Below, piece by piece: positions 31,587-41,549 of a DNA stretch of 64,000 nt; the stretch's first letter is position 1; every line of letters starts with the position of its first letter. The notes beneath the pieces were generated by a model, which was given only the letters and a program-made list of their open reading frames with translations, was not told where the DNA came from and made no database searches. The DNA is taken from contig WRMW01000005.1 in assembly GCA_009776955.1 (NCBI GenBank), positions 1 through 64,000 on the forward strand, written 5' to 3'. A program made the position numbers and the translations under genes. This DNA comes from Clostridiales bacterium. GTDB taxonomy: Bacteria; Bacillota; Clostridia; Peptostreptococcales; Anaerovoracaceae.

Positions 31587-33581
31587 ATGAAGATCAGGAA
31601 GCTAGGGCTGAAGGTTTCCCTCATCGTAACGCTTATGATAGTGGTTATTATTGCGCTCACGATGTGGTTTGTCACGATCAGCACAGACGATTTAGTGACG
31701 GAGCTGGCGGCAAAAGAGGCTGAGGCCGCCAACATCGCGCTCCAGAAAACCATACAAGATTTGCAGGACGAGGCATTTGCGCGCGCAAACATGATCTCCC
31801 ACTCGGCAGATGTGATCAACGCCATACTCGATGGCAACCAATACGCGATGAAAACGACGTTGCTCAACTTCCTGCCCGGCTTGGATGTCATCACCCTTAC
31901 GGACAAGGACGGCGTGGTCTTGATGCGCGCCCACAGCAACCAAAGGGGCGACAATATCATAGACCAAAAGGCTATCTCGGCCGCGCTGTCAACAGGCTAC
32001 GGCATCAAGACCATTGAGAAGGGGACTAGCGAAGGCCTGGTAACGCGCGGGAGCGCGGCCATCACAGGCCACGACGGGCATATTATCGGCGCGGTCACCT
32101 GCGGCCACGACCTAGCCATCCACAAATACGTAGATGAAATCAAGATACGCAACAATTGCGAAACCACCATTTACGACTACAATGTCAGGATGAGCACCAC
32201 CATACTCAACGACATGGGTTGGCGGGTGGTCGGTACGAAGGCGACCGACGAAGTCGTGGAAACCGTCCTTGTGCAGGAAAACGATTATTTGGTGCGCAAC
32301 ACATTGTTTGGCAGCAACTATTACGCATATTATTCCCCGCTTATGGTCGATGACGAGGCCATCGGTATGCTTTATACCGGCGTTGACATAGATCTGGCGC
32401 TGGGGTATAGGAACAATATGGTCACGTCGGTGCTGCTGGTGATAATAATATCCGGGTTGGCGTGCATAGTTTTGGTTTTCGTTACAAGCGCGTTTTCGAT
32501 CAGTCGGCCTTTGAAGAAAATAGGGCACTTCGCGGAAAAAATCCAAACGGGGGATTTGGGGATTTCCTCTGGCGAGGTCGCAACGATAGGCATCCACTCC
32601 TCTGACGAGGTGGGCGCGATGGCACGGGTGCTTGAAAAATCCTATGCGGAGCTCAGGGGGTATATCGCTGAAATCACGGAGCGCATGCAAGGGCTCGCAA
32701 ACGGCGATTTTGTGACCGAAAGCAGCTACGAATTCCAAGGCGACTTCATTCTTATAAAGGACTCCATCAACAATATTGTCCACAACCTCAACCAGACAGT
32801 GCAGGAAGTCAAGGAAGCGTCTTTGCAGGTAAGCTCCAGCTCGGCACAATTCGCGGAGGGGTCGCAGACCTTGGCGCAAGGCGCGGTGGAGCAGGCCGCC
32901 TCTATTGAGGAACTGTCCGCTGCAATCGCGGAAATAAGGGATATGACGGAGCGAAACGCCAGGGTAGCGAAGGAGTCGGCCGACCTCTCGGATGCCATCA
33001 AAAGCAGCGCCGAGAAGGGTAGCTCGCAAATGGACAATATGGTGCAGGCCATTGTGGAGATAAACGATGCGAGCAGACAGATCAGCAAGGTCATCAAGGC
33101 GATAAACGACATCGCCTTCCAGACGAATATCCTTGCGCTCAACGCTGCGGTGGAAGCGGCTCGGGCAGGTCAGCATGGCAAGGGCTTTGCGGTGGTGGCC
33201 GACGAGGTCCGCGACCTTGCCGCCAAAAGCGCGGTCGCGGCCCAAGACACGGAAACCCTTATCGCGAACTCTATCGCAAAAGCGAATCTAGGCCTGCAGA
33301 TAGCCAACGAAACTGCCGAGTCGCTTGGCGAGATAGTTGGCGACATCGTCCGAAGCGCCGAGATTGTCGAACAGATTGCCACATCATCAGATGAGCAGGC
33401 GAGTGCCATAGCGCACGTCAATATCGGCATAGACCAAGTGGCCAAGGTCGTTCAGCAAAACTCCATGACAGCCGAGCGGAGCGCCGGCGCCAGCGAAGCG
33501 ATGAGCGGCCAGTCGGCCATTTTGCAAAAGATGATTTCATACTTCAGAATTGACAGGGAGCCGCGCGATAATGTAAGATAA
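31587..33581 (+). CDS. Methyl-accepting chemotaxis protein
   Basis: A 664-residue chemoreceptor. One membrane helix lies at about residues 9-31, a Cache-type extracellular sensor at about 35-275, a second helix near 283-305, and a HAMP domain after it. The cytoplasmic signalling tip reads [29 protein letters not shown] (near residue 520, split by the hairpin turn). The start ATG 31587 follows AAGAGGGG; a longer open frame upstream crosses the promoter. No other chemotaxis gene is in the window. The ligand is unknown; Cache sensors often bind small organic acids or amino acids. Confidence 0.92.
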   Translation: MKIRKLGLKVSLIVTLMIVVIIALTMWFVTISTDDLVTELAAKEAEAANIALQKTIQDLQDEAFARANMISHSADVINAILDGNQYAMKTTLLNFLPGLDVITLTDKDGVVLMRAHSNQRGDNIIDQKAISAALSTGYGIKTIEKGTSEGLVTRGSAAITGHDGHIIGAVTCGHDLAIHKYVDEIKIRNNCETTIYDYNVRMSTTILNDMGWRVVGTKATDEVVETVLVQENDYLVRNTLFGSNYYAYYSPLMVDDEAIGMLYTGVDIDLALGYRNNMVTSVLLVIIISGLACIVLVFVTSAFSISRPLKKIGHFAEKIQTGDLGISSGEVATIGIHSSDEVGAMARVLEKSYAELRGYIAEITERMQGLANGDFVTESSYEFQGDFILIKDSINNIVHNLNQTVQEVKEASLQVSSSSAQFAEGSQTLAQGAVEQAASIEELSAAIAEIRDMTERNARVAKESADLSDAIKSSAEKGSSQMDNMVQAIVEINDASRQISKVIKAINDIAFQTNILALNAAVEAARAGQHGKGFAVVADEVRDLAAKSAVAAQDTETLIANSIAKANLGLQIANETAESLGEIVGDIVRSAEIVEQIATSSDEQASAIAHVNIGIDQVAKVVQQNSMTAERSAGASEAMSGQSAILQKMISYFRIDREPRDNVR

Positions 33582-33666
33582 TCCGCAGGATTTCAATTCT
33601 GGACGGGATTGTATGATCTGGCACCGTAGGAAATGTAGGTATGTAGGAAGGAGTCTATTTCTTGTT

Positions 33667-35343
33667 ATGAAGGCGAAAAACACACAGTCGGACGCAAAAC
33701 TTTTAGCGGACTTGCTCGAACGCAACGCCGCTCTTTACGGCGAGGAAACCGCGCTTATCGAGCTGAACCCCGTTCAGGACGAAGCGAAAAATCTCGAGTG
33801 GAAGGAATATGACTTGGTCGAGTCCGGTCACTCTGTACACTACCGCTCGGAATTGACCTGGAAGGAGTTCGACGAGCAGGCAAACCAGGTGGCAAACATG
33901 CTCTTGGCCGACGGGGTGAAGCGCGGCGACAAAGTGGCGATACTTATGATGAATTGCATCGACTGGCTGCCTGTATATTTCGGCGTGCTCAAGACGGGCG
34001 CGCTTGCGGTGCCGCTCAACTTCCGCTATACGGCTACGGAGATAGCGTATTGCATGGAGCTGTCTGAGGCGTCGGTGCTGTTCTTCGGCCCGGAGTTTCT
34101 GGATCGCATAGATGCGGTAAAAGACGATGCCTTGATGAAAGGTATAAGGACGTATTTCTTTGTGGGGATGGACAAGCCGGAATATGCCCGCAGCTTTGAG
34201 GCTGAGGTGAGGGGGTGCTCCGCTGAGCGGCCCGGAACGGCGGGGGGCATAGCGCCGGAGGACGAAGGGGCCATCTATTTCAGCTCGGGTACGACGGGCA
34301 TGCCAAAGGCCATATTGCACACGCAGGCGTCGCTCTTTTCGGCGGCCATCACGGAATGGAAGCACCACGGGCAGAAACGCGACGACGTATTTTTGCTGAT
34401 ACCGCCGCTCTATCATACTGGCGCGAAGATGCATTGGTTTGGGTCTTTGATGGCTGGCAGCAGGGCGGTATTGCTCAAGGGCACGGATCCCGGTTGGGTG
34501 GTGCATACGGCGGCGGCTGAACGTGCCACCATAGTGTGGCTGCTTGTGCCGTGGGCACGTGACGTGCTGGACTATATAGAGAACAACGAAGAGGAAGTCG
34601 CAGGGCTCGACCTTTCCAGATGGCGAATGATGCATATCGGCGCGCAGCCAGTGCCGCCGAGCCTCGTCAAGCGCTGGCTGGAACGTTTTCCGCGCCATGA
34701 CTACGATACGAATTATGGGCTGTCCGAGTCGATAGGGCCGGGCTGTGTACATCTTGGCGTCGAGAATGTGCACAAGGTCGGGGCGATAGGCAAGGCCGGG
34801 TACGGCTGGAAGACGCGTATAGTCGGCGAGGACGGCATAGACGTGGCGCCCGGCATCGTCGGCGAATTGATTGTGAAAGGCCCGGGGGTGATGACGGAAT
34901 ACTACCGCAACCCTGAGGCGACGGCGGAGTCGCTTAAGGGCGGCTGGCTCTTTACGGGCGATATGGCACGCGAGGACAAGGACGGGTTTATCTATCTTGT
35001 GGACCGCAAGAAGGACGTTATAATCATGGGTGGCGAAAATATCTACCCTGTGCAGATCGAAGATTTTTTGGCGGCATACGCGCCTATCAAGGACGTTGCG
35101 GTCATCGGCGTGCCGGACGAGCGGCTCGGAGAAATAGCCCTGGCAATCATCGAAACAAGGCCGGGCGCAGTGGTGACGGAGGAGGAAGTGCGAGAATACC
35201 TTGAGGAGCTTCCGCGCTACAAGAGGCCGCGGCAGATAGTGTTTGACACCGTGCCGCGCAATGCGACAGGGAAGATAGAAAAGCCCAAACTGCGTGAAAA
35301 ATTCCAAGCCGACTCGATAGTGGCAAAACAGACCTCAGAGTGA
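33667..35343 (+). CDS. Acyl-CoA synthetase / AMP-forming ligase
   Basis: A 558-residue enzyme of the ANL superfamily. It has the P-loop-like motif YFSSGTTGMPKA (near residue 204), the adenine-binding YGLSE motif (near 352), the hinge DRKKD (near 446) and the C-terminal catalytic Lys in NATGKIEKPKL. It would activate a carboxylic acid as an acyl-AMP and pass it to CoA; the substrate (fatty, aromatic or other acid) cannot be told. ATG 33667 is the only good start; the AGGAAGGAG site lies a rather long 13 nt upstream. An RsbW-like pseudogene follows. Confidence 0.88.
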   Translation: MKAKNTQSDAKLLADLLERNAALYGEETALIELNPVQDEAKNLEWKEYDLVESGHSVHYRSELTWKEFDEQANQVANMLLADGVKRGDKVAILMMNCIDWLPVYFGVLKTGALAVPLNFRYTATEIAYCMELSEASVLFFGPEFLDRIDAVKDDALMKGIRTYFFVGMDKPEYARSFEAEVRGCSAERPGTAGGIAPEDEGAIYFSSGTTGMPKAILHTQASLFSAAITEWKHHGQKRDDVFLLIPPLYHTGAKMHWFGSLMAGSRAVLLKGTDPGWVVHTAAAERATIVWLLVPWARDVLDYIENNEEEVAGLDLSRWRMMHIGAQPVPPSLVKRWLERFPRHDYDTNYGLSESIGPGCVHLGVENVHKVGAIGKAGYGWKTRIVGEDGIDVAPGIVGELIVKGPGVMTEYYRNPEATAESLKGGWLFTGDMAREDKDGFIYLVDRKKDVIIMGGENIYPVQIEDFLAAYAPIKDVAVIGVPDERLGEIALAIIETRPGAVVTEEEVREYLEELPRYKRPRQIVFDTVPRNATGKIEKPKLREKFQADSIVAKQTSE

Positions 35344-35372
35344 TATAAGCTAGGGAGGCCTGAGGGCAGGCT

Positions 35373-35780
35373 ATGCGAAAACATACGCTCGAAACGACGA
35401 CGGATGCGGAAAACATGGCCACGGTCATGGGCTTCATCGAGTCCTGCGTAGAGGGGATCGGAAATCCCAAGGCCGCCCACTAATTGCTGATTGTCGGCGA
35501 GGAGCTGGCGGTCAATGTGTTCAAGTATGCTTATGACGCCACAGGGTCTTTTGCCCTCACCATCGACGTGGACCCCGATGCCCGCAAAGTGTCTATGGAG
35601 TTTCGCGACAGCGGCCGAGAGTACAACCCGCTCGACAAACCAGACCCCGACACGGGCGCAAGCATTTCAGAAAGGCAGATAGGCGGCCTGGGCATCATGT
35701 TTTCAAAGAGGTTGAGCGACGAACAATGCTATGTCCGTGAGAGCGGGGAGAATGTTTTTACTGTCGTAAAGAGTTATTGA
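35373..35780 (+). pseudogene. RsbW/SpoIIAB-like ATP-binding protein, interrupted by a stop codon
   Basis: Reading from ATG 35373 gives the start of an anti-sigma-factor-type kinase, then TAA at 35481-35483 after 36 codons. The same frame goes straight on with LLIVGEELAVNVFKYAY (the N box) and ends with GGLGIMFSKRLSDE (the G box), 135 codons in all. A single C-to-T change in a CAA codon would explain the TAA. The downstream part could restart at TTG 35484, but it would lack the first strand and helix. So it is most likely a fresh pseudogene or a sequencing error. Confidence 0.75.
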
Positions 35781-35823
35781 ACGTAAAGGGCCAGCGGTGT
35801 TTGCGGGGCTTGTGGGGTGGCGT

Positions 35824-35925
35824 GGCGCAATATGTGGCGCGATAATGGCACAATAAGCGGCGCGATACATGGCACGATTTTGGCACGATACTTGACGCAA
35901 TATATGGCGCGATAATGGCACAATA
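35824..35925. repeat. Nine-copy GGCRCRATA array upstream of a Fic gene
   Basis: Copies start at 35824, 35836, 35847, 35859, 35871, 35882, 35894, 35906 and 35917, spaced 12, 11, 12, 12, 11, 12, 12 and 11 bp. Every third copy is exactly 35 bp apart. Eight of nine fit GGCRCRAT[AT]; the seventh is GACGCAATA. The last copy covers the -35 position of the Fic gene promoter. Confidence 0.75.
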
Positions 35926-35939
35926 CTCTATTTTTGTGT

Positions 35940-35945
35940 TATAAT
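35940..35945 (+). promoter_or_regulatory. -10 box of the Fic gene
   Basis: TATAAT lies 9 nt before ATG 35955, so the transcript would have at most 2-3 leader bases. The -35 position (35917-35922, GGCACA) is not consensus and lies in the last repeat copy, which suggests control by a protein bound to the array. Confidence 0.55.
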
Positions 35946-35954
35946 ATCGGTGAA

Positions 35955-36995
35955 ATGTTTAAACCGAAATATACAATTACAAATGAGATACTGGGCATGA
36001 TTGCGGAAACAGAGGCGCTTCGTGCAAAGGCGGCACAGGCACGGATATTTCCTGAACGTGCAGTGGAGCTGCATTTTCGTGCAACGGTCGAAAAGGTGCA
36101 TGGCTCCACTACCATCGAAGGTAACCCATTGACGTTGAAGCAAGTCGATGCTGTTCTTAGGGGTCAAAGCACGGACCGGCGTAAGTACGCCGAAACCGAA
36201 GTGCGCAATTACAAAAAAGCGTTGGATTATATTGAAAAACGGAAACTTGTGGGCTTGCCGCTCGAATATGGGGACATTATGAAATTGCACGAGCTGGCAA
36301 TGAAGGATCTTTTGCCGAGCGAAAAGACCGGAGTATTGCGTACAGGATCGATTTATATAGTGGATCAAGACGACAGGGTGAAGTATACCGGACCTGGGGC
36401 GAAAACAGTACAAAAGAAGCTTGAAGCGCTCATCGCTTGGCTGGACACGATGGGCGAAAGCATCCATCCTTGCATAGGTGCCGCGATTTTGCACTATCAA
36501 TTTGTTTCAATCCATCCTTTTGCTGATGGCAACGGGCGGACGACAAGGCTCTTGACCATGCTCTATCTCGGAATGCGAGGTTATGATTTTGGCGGGTCGA
36601 TCGTGCTTGATTCGTACTATGCGCAAGCCCAGGGCGAATACTATGCCGCGCTCAGCAATTGTCATGGCGACAAGTATCGCGAGGGGCACGAGCTCACATC
36701 TTGGGTGTCTTATTTCATGTCGGGCTTTCTTTCATCGGCAAGGGTGCTTTGGGCGCAGATTGCCATTTTGCTGACGTTCGAGCCCTTGGTCGACAAAAAG
36801 CGGATGAGTCAAGATGGAGTGGATTTGCTCACTTATGCGCTGCAATTCGGGAGCATCGCCCTTTCTGAAGCGGAAGAGATACTTCCCCACATCTCCCGCA
36901 GGACGCTACAGCGGAAGTTGAAAGAACTTTCGAACAACGGGTTTCTTGTGCAAAAGGGCGCGGCCCGAAGCACGCGATATTACTGGGTTGAATAA
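35955..36995 (+). CDS. Fic-family protein with N-terminal inhibitory helix and C-terminal winged helix
   Basis: A 346-residue class II Fic protein. The autoinhibitory motif lies in HGSTTIEGNPLT (about residues 49-60), fitting (S/T)xxxE(G/N), and the complete active site HPFADGNGRTTR lies at about 190-201. The C-terminal part (about 275-346, SRRTLQRKLKELSNNGFL) looks like a winged-helix DNA-binding domain. Such proteins usually transfer AMP to protein targets, held off by their own inhibitory helix. The DNA-binding tail and the repeat array just upstream fit autoregulation. It ends 2 nt before addB. Confidence 0.9.
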   Translation: MFKPKYTITNEILGMIAETEALRAKAAQARIFPERAVELHFRATVEKVHGSTTIEGNPLTLKQVDAVLRGQSTDRRKYAETEVRNYKKALDYIEKRKLVGLPLEYGDIMKLHELAMKDLLPSEKTGVLRTGSIYIVDQDDRVKYTGPGAKTVQKKLEALIAWLDTMGESIHPCIGAAILHYQFVSIHPFADGNGRTTRLLTMLYLGMRGYDFGGSIVLDSYYAQAQGEYYAALSNCHGDKYREGHELTSWVSYFMSGFLSSARVLWAQIAILLTFEPLVDKKRMSQDGVDLLTYALQFGSIALSEAEEILPHISRRTLQRKLKELSNNGFLVQKGAARSTRYYWVE

Positions 36996-36997
36996 CT

Positions 36998-39900
36998 ATG
37001 TTGCATATATACACTGGCAGGGAGGATATCGACAAGCAGCGCTGGATGTTTGAGCGCATACGGCAGTTGGATGTCGAAGCCGACCGTAAGCGGCCCATAT
37101 ACTTGATAGTGCCCGACCAGTTCACGCTTGAGGCGGAACGCAGCGCGTTCACCTATATGGACGTGCCTGCGTTTATCAATCCCATCATCCTTTCGATGAA
37201 CAGGCTTGCAGGGAAGGTGCTTGCTGAGGCGGGGGACAGCACAGAGCATATTGACCGCTACGGCAATTATATGCTGCTTGCACGGCTGCTCTATAGAAAC
37301 AAAAAGACGCTCGAACTATATCGTGGCCTTGAAAACTCCACGAAGTTCATCGAGCAGCTGAGCGAGGCCATAATGAGCCTCAAGCTGCATCTTGTCACGC
37401 CCGAAGCGTTGATGGAATGCGCCGAGGCGGTGGGGGCGGGCGATGAAGGGCGGTCGGGTGCCGGCGAGGTGCTTCTTGGGAAAAAACTTCGTGACGTAGC
37501 CATCCTTTATGCGGAGTACGAGAGAATGCTTGCGGACAGCGTACCCGACGGCACGGACGTCATGCGACTTTTCACCGAATGCATTCGGTCATCTAAACTT
37601 TTAGAGGGTGCGGCCGTATGGGTCTACGGCTTCGACTACTTCTCACCGCTGCACCTTTCGGCGATAGGGGCGATGGCCGCCCGCTCCGCCGAAGTGAACA
37701 TCGTATTGACCGCAGAGAAAGACCACGCGCTTTTCTCCCTCACCATAGGCATGATAGAAAAGCTTGAGGAGGCTGCCCGCAAAGCGGGCACGCAAGTACA
37801 CACCATATCCGTAAAAGAGGACGCGGCCGGGCGCGGCATCGACTGTGCCTACCTTCCAGATGACGCAAAACCGCCGGAAATAGCCCACGTCGAGCACTCG
37901 CTTTTCGCAGGCCCCGCCCGCTCGTACCAATGCGATAATCCCGTCGTAGGGGCGACCACCCCGCACTTCGCCCCCACCCTACGCTTCATCGTCGCCCGCG
38001 ACTACTACAGCGAAGCCGAAGCCGCCGCCGCGACCATCCTTCATCTCGTCCGTAACGAGAACCTGCGCTATCGCGACATCCTCGTCGTTTGCAACAACCA
38101 AGACCGCCGCGCCCCTGCCATCCAGCGCGTCTTCAGCGCCCACGGCATAGAGACCTTTCTCGACAAACGCTACGATGTGGGCTACAACCCCGTGCTCGCA
38201 TACATCACCGCATTGCCGGAAATCATTTCGCGAGGCCGCCGCCCCGAAGATGTCCTGCGTTGGGTCGGCACAGGCCTGACCGACATTTGCGAAGAAGACG
38301 CCGAAGAACTCGAAAACCACGCCGCCCGCTACGGCATTAAAGACCGTGACGATGACGAACGCATCACAAACACGATACGATACATAAATGAAATGCTTGC
38401 CCGCTTCTCCGAGCGGTTTGGCGTCGGCGGCCATTCATCCGAAAAAACCGCCCGCGCCCGCACCGACGGCCTGAAAGCCTTTCTCGAAAATGACGCCCGT
38501 CTCCCTGAAAAAATCGCCGCTTATGCCGACAGGCTCGAAGCCGAGGGCTTTCTCGGATACGCCGCCCATATGCGTAGCGTCTGGGACGCCGCGCTCAATA
38601 TTTTCACGCAGATAACCACCGTGCTTGGCGATGTCGAAACGAACGCCGAAGAATACGCAACCATATTAAGGGTCGGATTTGCTTCCATTATGATGGGTGT
38701 CCTGCCCGCCTCGTCCGACTGCGTAACGATAGGCACGATGCAGCGAACGCGCACAGGACGCGTAAAAGCCATGCTTGTGCTCGGCGCGAACGACGGTGAG
38801 CTTCCCATGTTTGCGGAGGACAGCGGCTTGCTTGACGACGCCGAAAAGGAGACATTGGGCGGCCTCGGCCTCGACGCTTTCCGACGCGAAGAAAGCCTGC
38901 ATCACGAGGAACAGCTTGCCATATACAAAAACCTTTCAAAGCCTACGCGCTTACTCTACCTCAGCTATACGGCTTTTGACACCGATGGGAGGAACGAGAC
39001 GAAACCATCACGCATCTTTGAGCGGCTTCGTGCCATGTTCCCGGACACGCCGCTCGAAAAGGACAGCGACCTTACGCATGGGGACCTGACGCAAAGAGAC
39101 CTGACACACGGGGACGAGGGGCGGAGCGCCGCATCGCCCGCCGCCCGCCTGCCACGCTTCGAGTCCGGTTCCTATGCTCTAGGCGCAGACCGAATGAGCG
39201 CGCTTATACCGCCTGTCCTTTCACCCACCGCCATCGAAAAATACAGCCGCTGCCCGTTCGCCTTCCTTATGGACAGGGGGCTGAAACTCCGCGAGATAAG
39301 AAAGCACGAGATTGACAGCCGTGGCATGGGCGACGTCTACCACGAAGCCTTGAAACGCTTCGGAAACGTGATGAACGATAAGGGTGGGGCGCCCGCAAAC
39401 AAAGACAGCGCATGGAACACAGCCACCCGCAACGAAACCGACACCTTGGTAAACGAGGTATTTTTGGGAATGGAAAAGGGTGATGTAAACATATCCCCCG
39501 AAGGCGCTCTCCTTTTCGCCCTGGACGACCCTGCCGCCGCCTACCGTCTCGGCCGCCTCAAATCCATCACCAAGGACATATGCTGGGCCCTGACCGAACG
39601 CGCTGCCGACAGCGGCGCAGAGCAAATGTTCTTTGAAGCGGACTTCGGCGATGGCGGCGACTTCGACACGCTTCATATAGATGACGGGTTCGGTATCGCA
39701 GGCCGTATAGACCGCATCGACGTCATGCCGGGCGGTCGCGCAAAGGTGCTCGACTATAAATCCGGCTACGAAAAATGGAACAGCGAAAACGTGAGAAGCG
39801 GTTGGCAGCTTCAGCTTATGCTCTACCTCAAAGCGATAGAGGAAACCTACGAACCTGCGGGTGTATCGTACTTCCGGCTGTTCGAGCCCACCATAAACCT

Positions 39901-40252
39901 ATCAGACCCGAAAGCGCCGACCACCCCCGAAGAGATCAGCGAGGCGCTGCTCAGAGAGTACCGTAGCGACGGCATTGCCCTCGACGACAATACCCCCGTC
40001 CCCTCCGACAATGACGCCACAGACACCGCCGCCCCCGCCACCCCTAGCCGCCCGCCCTTCCCCGAAAAAACCATCTCTCCCGACGACTTCAACGCCTTGC
40101 GCGCCGAAGTCGATCAACGCCTTGCGGAAATCGCATCCGGCCTCGCCGATGGCCTCACCCCCGCCGCCCCCAAAAGCAAGACGGACGGCGACCGCGCCTC
40201 CGCCTGCCAGTATTGCGATTACCGCAGCATCTGCAACTACGAACCTAATTGA
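36998..40252 (+). CDS. addB: AddB subunit of the AddAB helicase-nuclease
   Basis: A 1084-residue AddB. AddAB resects double-strand breaks to start recombination. The C-terminal PD-(D/E)xK nuclease has IDRID...KVLDYKSG (about residues 900-925). The four iron-sulfur cysteines are present: one in SRCPFAF (about 751) and three in CQYCDYRSIC (about 1070-1079). The N-terminal segment aligns with AddB (IYLIVPDQFTLEAE), but the Walker A site usually reading GRxGSGKT is GREDIDKQ here, so ATP binding may be lost. A low-complexity DLTHGDLTQRDLTHGD stretch (about 690-705) comes from a tandem DNA repeat. addA is not next to it. Confidence 0.9.
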   Translation: MLHIYTGREDIDKQRWMFERIRQLDVEADRKRPIYLIVPDQFTLEAERSAFTYMDVPAFINPIILSMNRLAGKVLAEAGDSTEHIDRYGNYMLLARLLYRNKKTLELYRGLENSTKFIEQLSEAIMSLKLHLVTPEALMECAEAVGAGDEGRSGAGEVLLGKKLRDVAILYAEYERMLADSVPDGTDVMRLFTECIRSSKLLEGAAVWVYGFDYFSPLHLSAIGAMAARSAEVNIVLTAEKDHALFSLTIGMIEKLEEAARKAGTQVHTISVKEDAAGRGIDCAYLPDDAKPPEIAHVEHSLFAGPARSYQCDNPVVGATTPHFAPTLRFIVARDYYSEAEAAAATILHLVRNENLRYRDILVVCNNQDRRAPAIQRVFSAHGIETFLDKRYDVGYNPVLAYITALPEIISRGRRPEDVLRWVGTGLTDICEEDAEELENHAARYGIKDRDDDERITNTIRYINEMLARFSERFGVGGHSSEKTARARTDGLKAFLENDARLPEKIAAYADRLEAEGFLGYAAHMRSVWDAALNIFTQITTVLGDVETNAEEYATILRVGFASIMMGVLPASSDCVTIGTMQRTRTGRVKAMLVLGANDGELPMFAEDSGLLDDAEKETLGGLGLDAFRREESLHHEEQLAIYKNLSKPTRLLYLSYTAFDTDGRNETKPSRIFERLRAMFPDTPLEKDSDLTHGDLTQRDLTHGDEGRSAASPAARLPRFESGSYALGADRMSALIPPVLSPTAIEKYSRCPFAFLMDRGLKLREIRKHEIDSRGMGDVYHEALKRFGNVMNDKGGAPANKDSAWNTATRNETDTLVNEVFLGMEKGDVNISPEGALLFALDDPAAAYRLGRLKSITKDICWALTERAADSGAEQMFFEADFGDGGDFDTLHIDDGFGIAGRIDRIDVMPGGRAKVLDYKSGYEKWNSENVRSGWQLQLMLYLKAIEETYEPAGVSYFRLFEPTINLSDPKAPTTPEEISEALLREYRSDGIALDDNTPVPSDNDATDTAAPATPSRPPFPEKTISPDDFNALRAEVDQRLAEIASGLADGLTPAAPKSKTDGDRASACQYCDYRSICNYEPN

Positions 40253-40332
40253 TTGTTTTTTCGCCGCAATATTGTGATAACATACACACCAAGAAACCAA
40301 CCACCATACCACCAAAACAAGGAGCGCAAACC

Positions 40333-41451
40333 ATGGCAGAACAATACAAAATCAATCACGCAGAATTGGCCGAGCGCCTAGCCGTCCCCGACGGCAGGGT
40401 GTTGTTGGGCATGGACGGCTTTATAGACGAGGTCTGGCAGATTATCAAATCGAGGGCCGGCAACGACGAATATGTCCTCTACGAAAAAATGAGCGACTTC
40501 AGCCAGACGCTTGCAAGCTGCGACGAAGGCGGCTTCTCAAACGAAATCGTACGCAAACGCCGTTCGTACGGCGGCTTCACCGCCAACACGGGCAAGGCCG
40601 TCAGCCGCATGGGGGTGACGACCACGATGCTCGGCCGGTTCGGGAAAAACCGAATAGATTCGGTATTCGCAGAGTTTGCCGAGTCGAGCAAGCTGATGTC
40701 CGTCGGCGAACCGGGGCTGTGCCCGATTTATGAGTTCACGGACGGCAAGCTTATGTTGCCGTACATACAGGAGGTTATGAGCTTCGACTGGCGTGCCCTG
40801 ACGGACGTGGTGGACGAAGGCGAATTGAAAGCATTGTTCGCGGAAGCGGATATCATCGCGCTTGGTTACTGGTCGCTTATGCCTTCGTTCGACGAAATAG
40901 TCGGCGAGGCCTGCCGCCTTCTCAAAGACGACCCCAAGCCCCGTCGGATGTTTTTCGACTTCGCCGATATCCGCAAACGTGATAGGGCTTCGTTGGAAGC
41001 CACGCTCAAACAGCTTTCCGAGCGCGGCAGGCAAATCCCCATGACGCTCAGCCTCAACGAGCACGAGGCGGCGATATTGTTCTCCTACTACGGCGTGAGC
41101 ATCGTGGAGGAAGCCGAGGGAGCCGCCGAGCAGACCGAAAAAATACGAGCCATCATAGGCCTTGATGAATTGGTCGTGCATACGCCTTACTTCGCCGCCT
41201 CTGCCTCCGCCTCGGAGGGTGCCTGCGCCGTGCCGCAGGATTACTGCACATCGCCGATCATCACGACAGGCGCCGGCGACAACTTCAACGGCGGCTATAT
41301 ATCCGCGCTGCTGAAAGGCCTGCCCATGGCCGAGCGTCTGGCGGTCGCCAATGCGGTCACCTACCTATACGTCAGCAAAGGCGCTTCCCCCGAGAAAGCC
41401 GATGTCCTCGAAAAACTGGCCGCTGCCGACACCCTAACTGTATACAGTTAA
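40333..41451 (+). CDS. PfkB-family carbohydrate kinase
   Basis: A 372-residue sugar-kinase-like protein. It has a typical GMDGFIDEVW start (residues about 22-31), the Gly-rich YGGFTANTGKAVSRMG substrate segment, and the catalytic TTGAGDNFNGGY motif (about 315-326), whose Asp is the general base. It probably phosphorylates a sugar or sugar derivative; the substrate is not evident. ATG 40333 follows AAGGAGCG. It is transcribed after addB but ends at its own terminator, so it may be functionally unrelated. Confidence 0.82.
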   Translation: MAEQYKINHAELAERLAVPDGRVLLGMDGFIDEVWQIIKSRAGNDEYVLYEKMSDFSQTLASCDEGGFSNEIVRKRRSYGGFTANTGKAVSRMGVTTTMLGRFGKNRIDSVFAEFAESSKLMSVGEPGLCPIYEFTDGKLMLPYIQEVMSFDWRALTDVVDEGELKALFAEADIIALGYWSLMPSFDEIVGEACRLLKDDPKPRRMFFDFADIRKRDRASLEATLKQLSERGRQIPMTLSLNEHEAAILFSYYGVSIVEEAEGAAEQTEKIRAIIGLDELVVHTPYFAASASASEGACAVPQDYCTSPIITTGAGDNFNGGYISALLKGLPMAERLAVANAVTYLYVSKGASPEKADVLEKLAAADTLTVYS

Positions 41452-41491
41452 CGACCCGACCCAAACCGACCCAAACCAAACCATAAAAACA

Positions 41492-41511
41492 GGCGGGGCC
41501 TCAGCCCCGCC
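41492..41511. terminator. Hairpin terminator after the PfkB kinase
   Basis: A perfect 8-bp GC stem (GGCGGGGC / GCCCCGCC) with a CTCA loop. There is no T-run, but it lies between two converging genes. Confidence 0.6.
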
Positions 41512-41549
41512 TATACCATTTCATTTGCCGCGCCTTTACATCCGCAACC

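Noticed and set aside
32112-33245. A 377-codon frame antisense to the chemoreceptor
   Set aside because: It lies fully inside the chemoreceptor gene and its composition is that of a shadow frame.
33703-35307. A 534-codon minus-strand frame opposite the acyl-CoA synthetase
   Set aside because: The sense strand encodes a well-conserved enzyme over the same bases; the antisense product has no family features.
35824-35925. The nine-copy array as a CRISPR array
   Set aside because: Repeat units of 9 bp at 11-12 bp steps leave no room for spacers.
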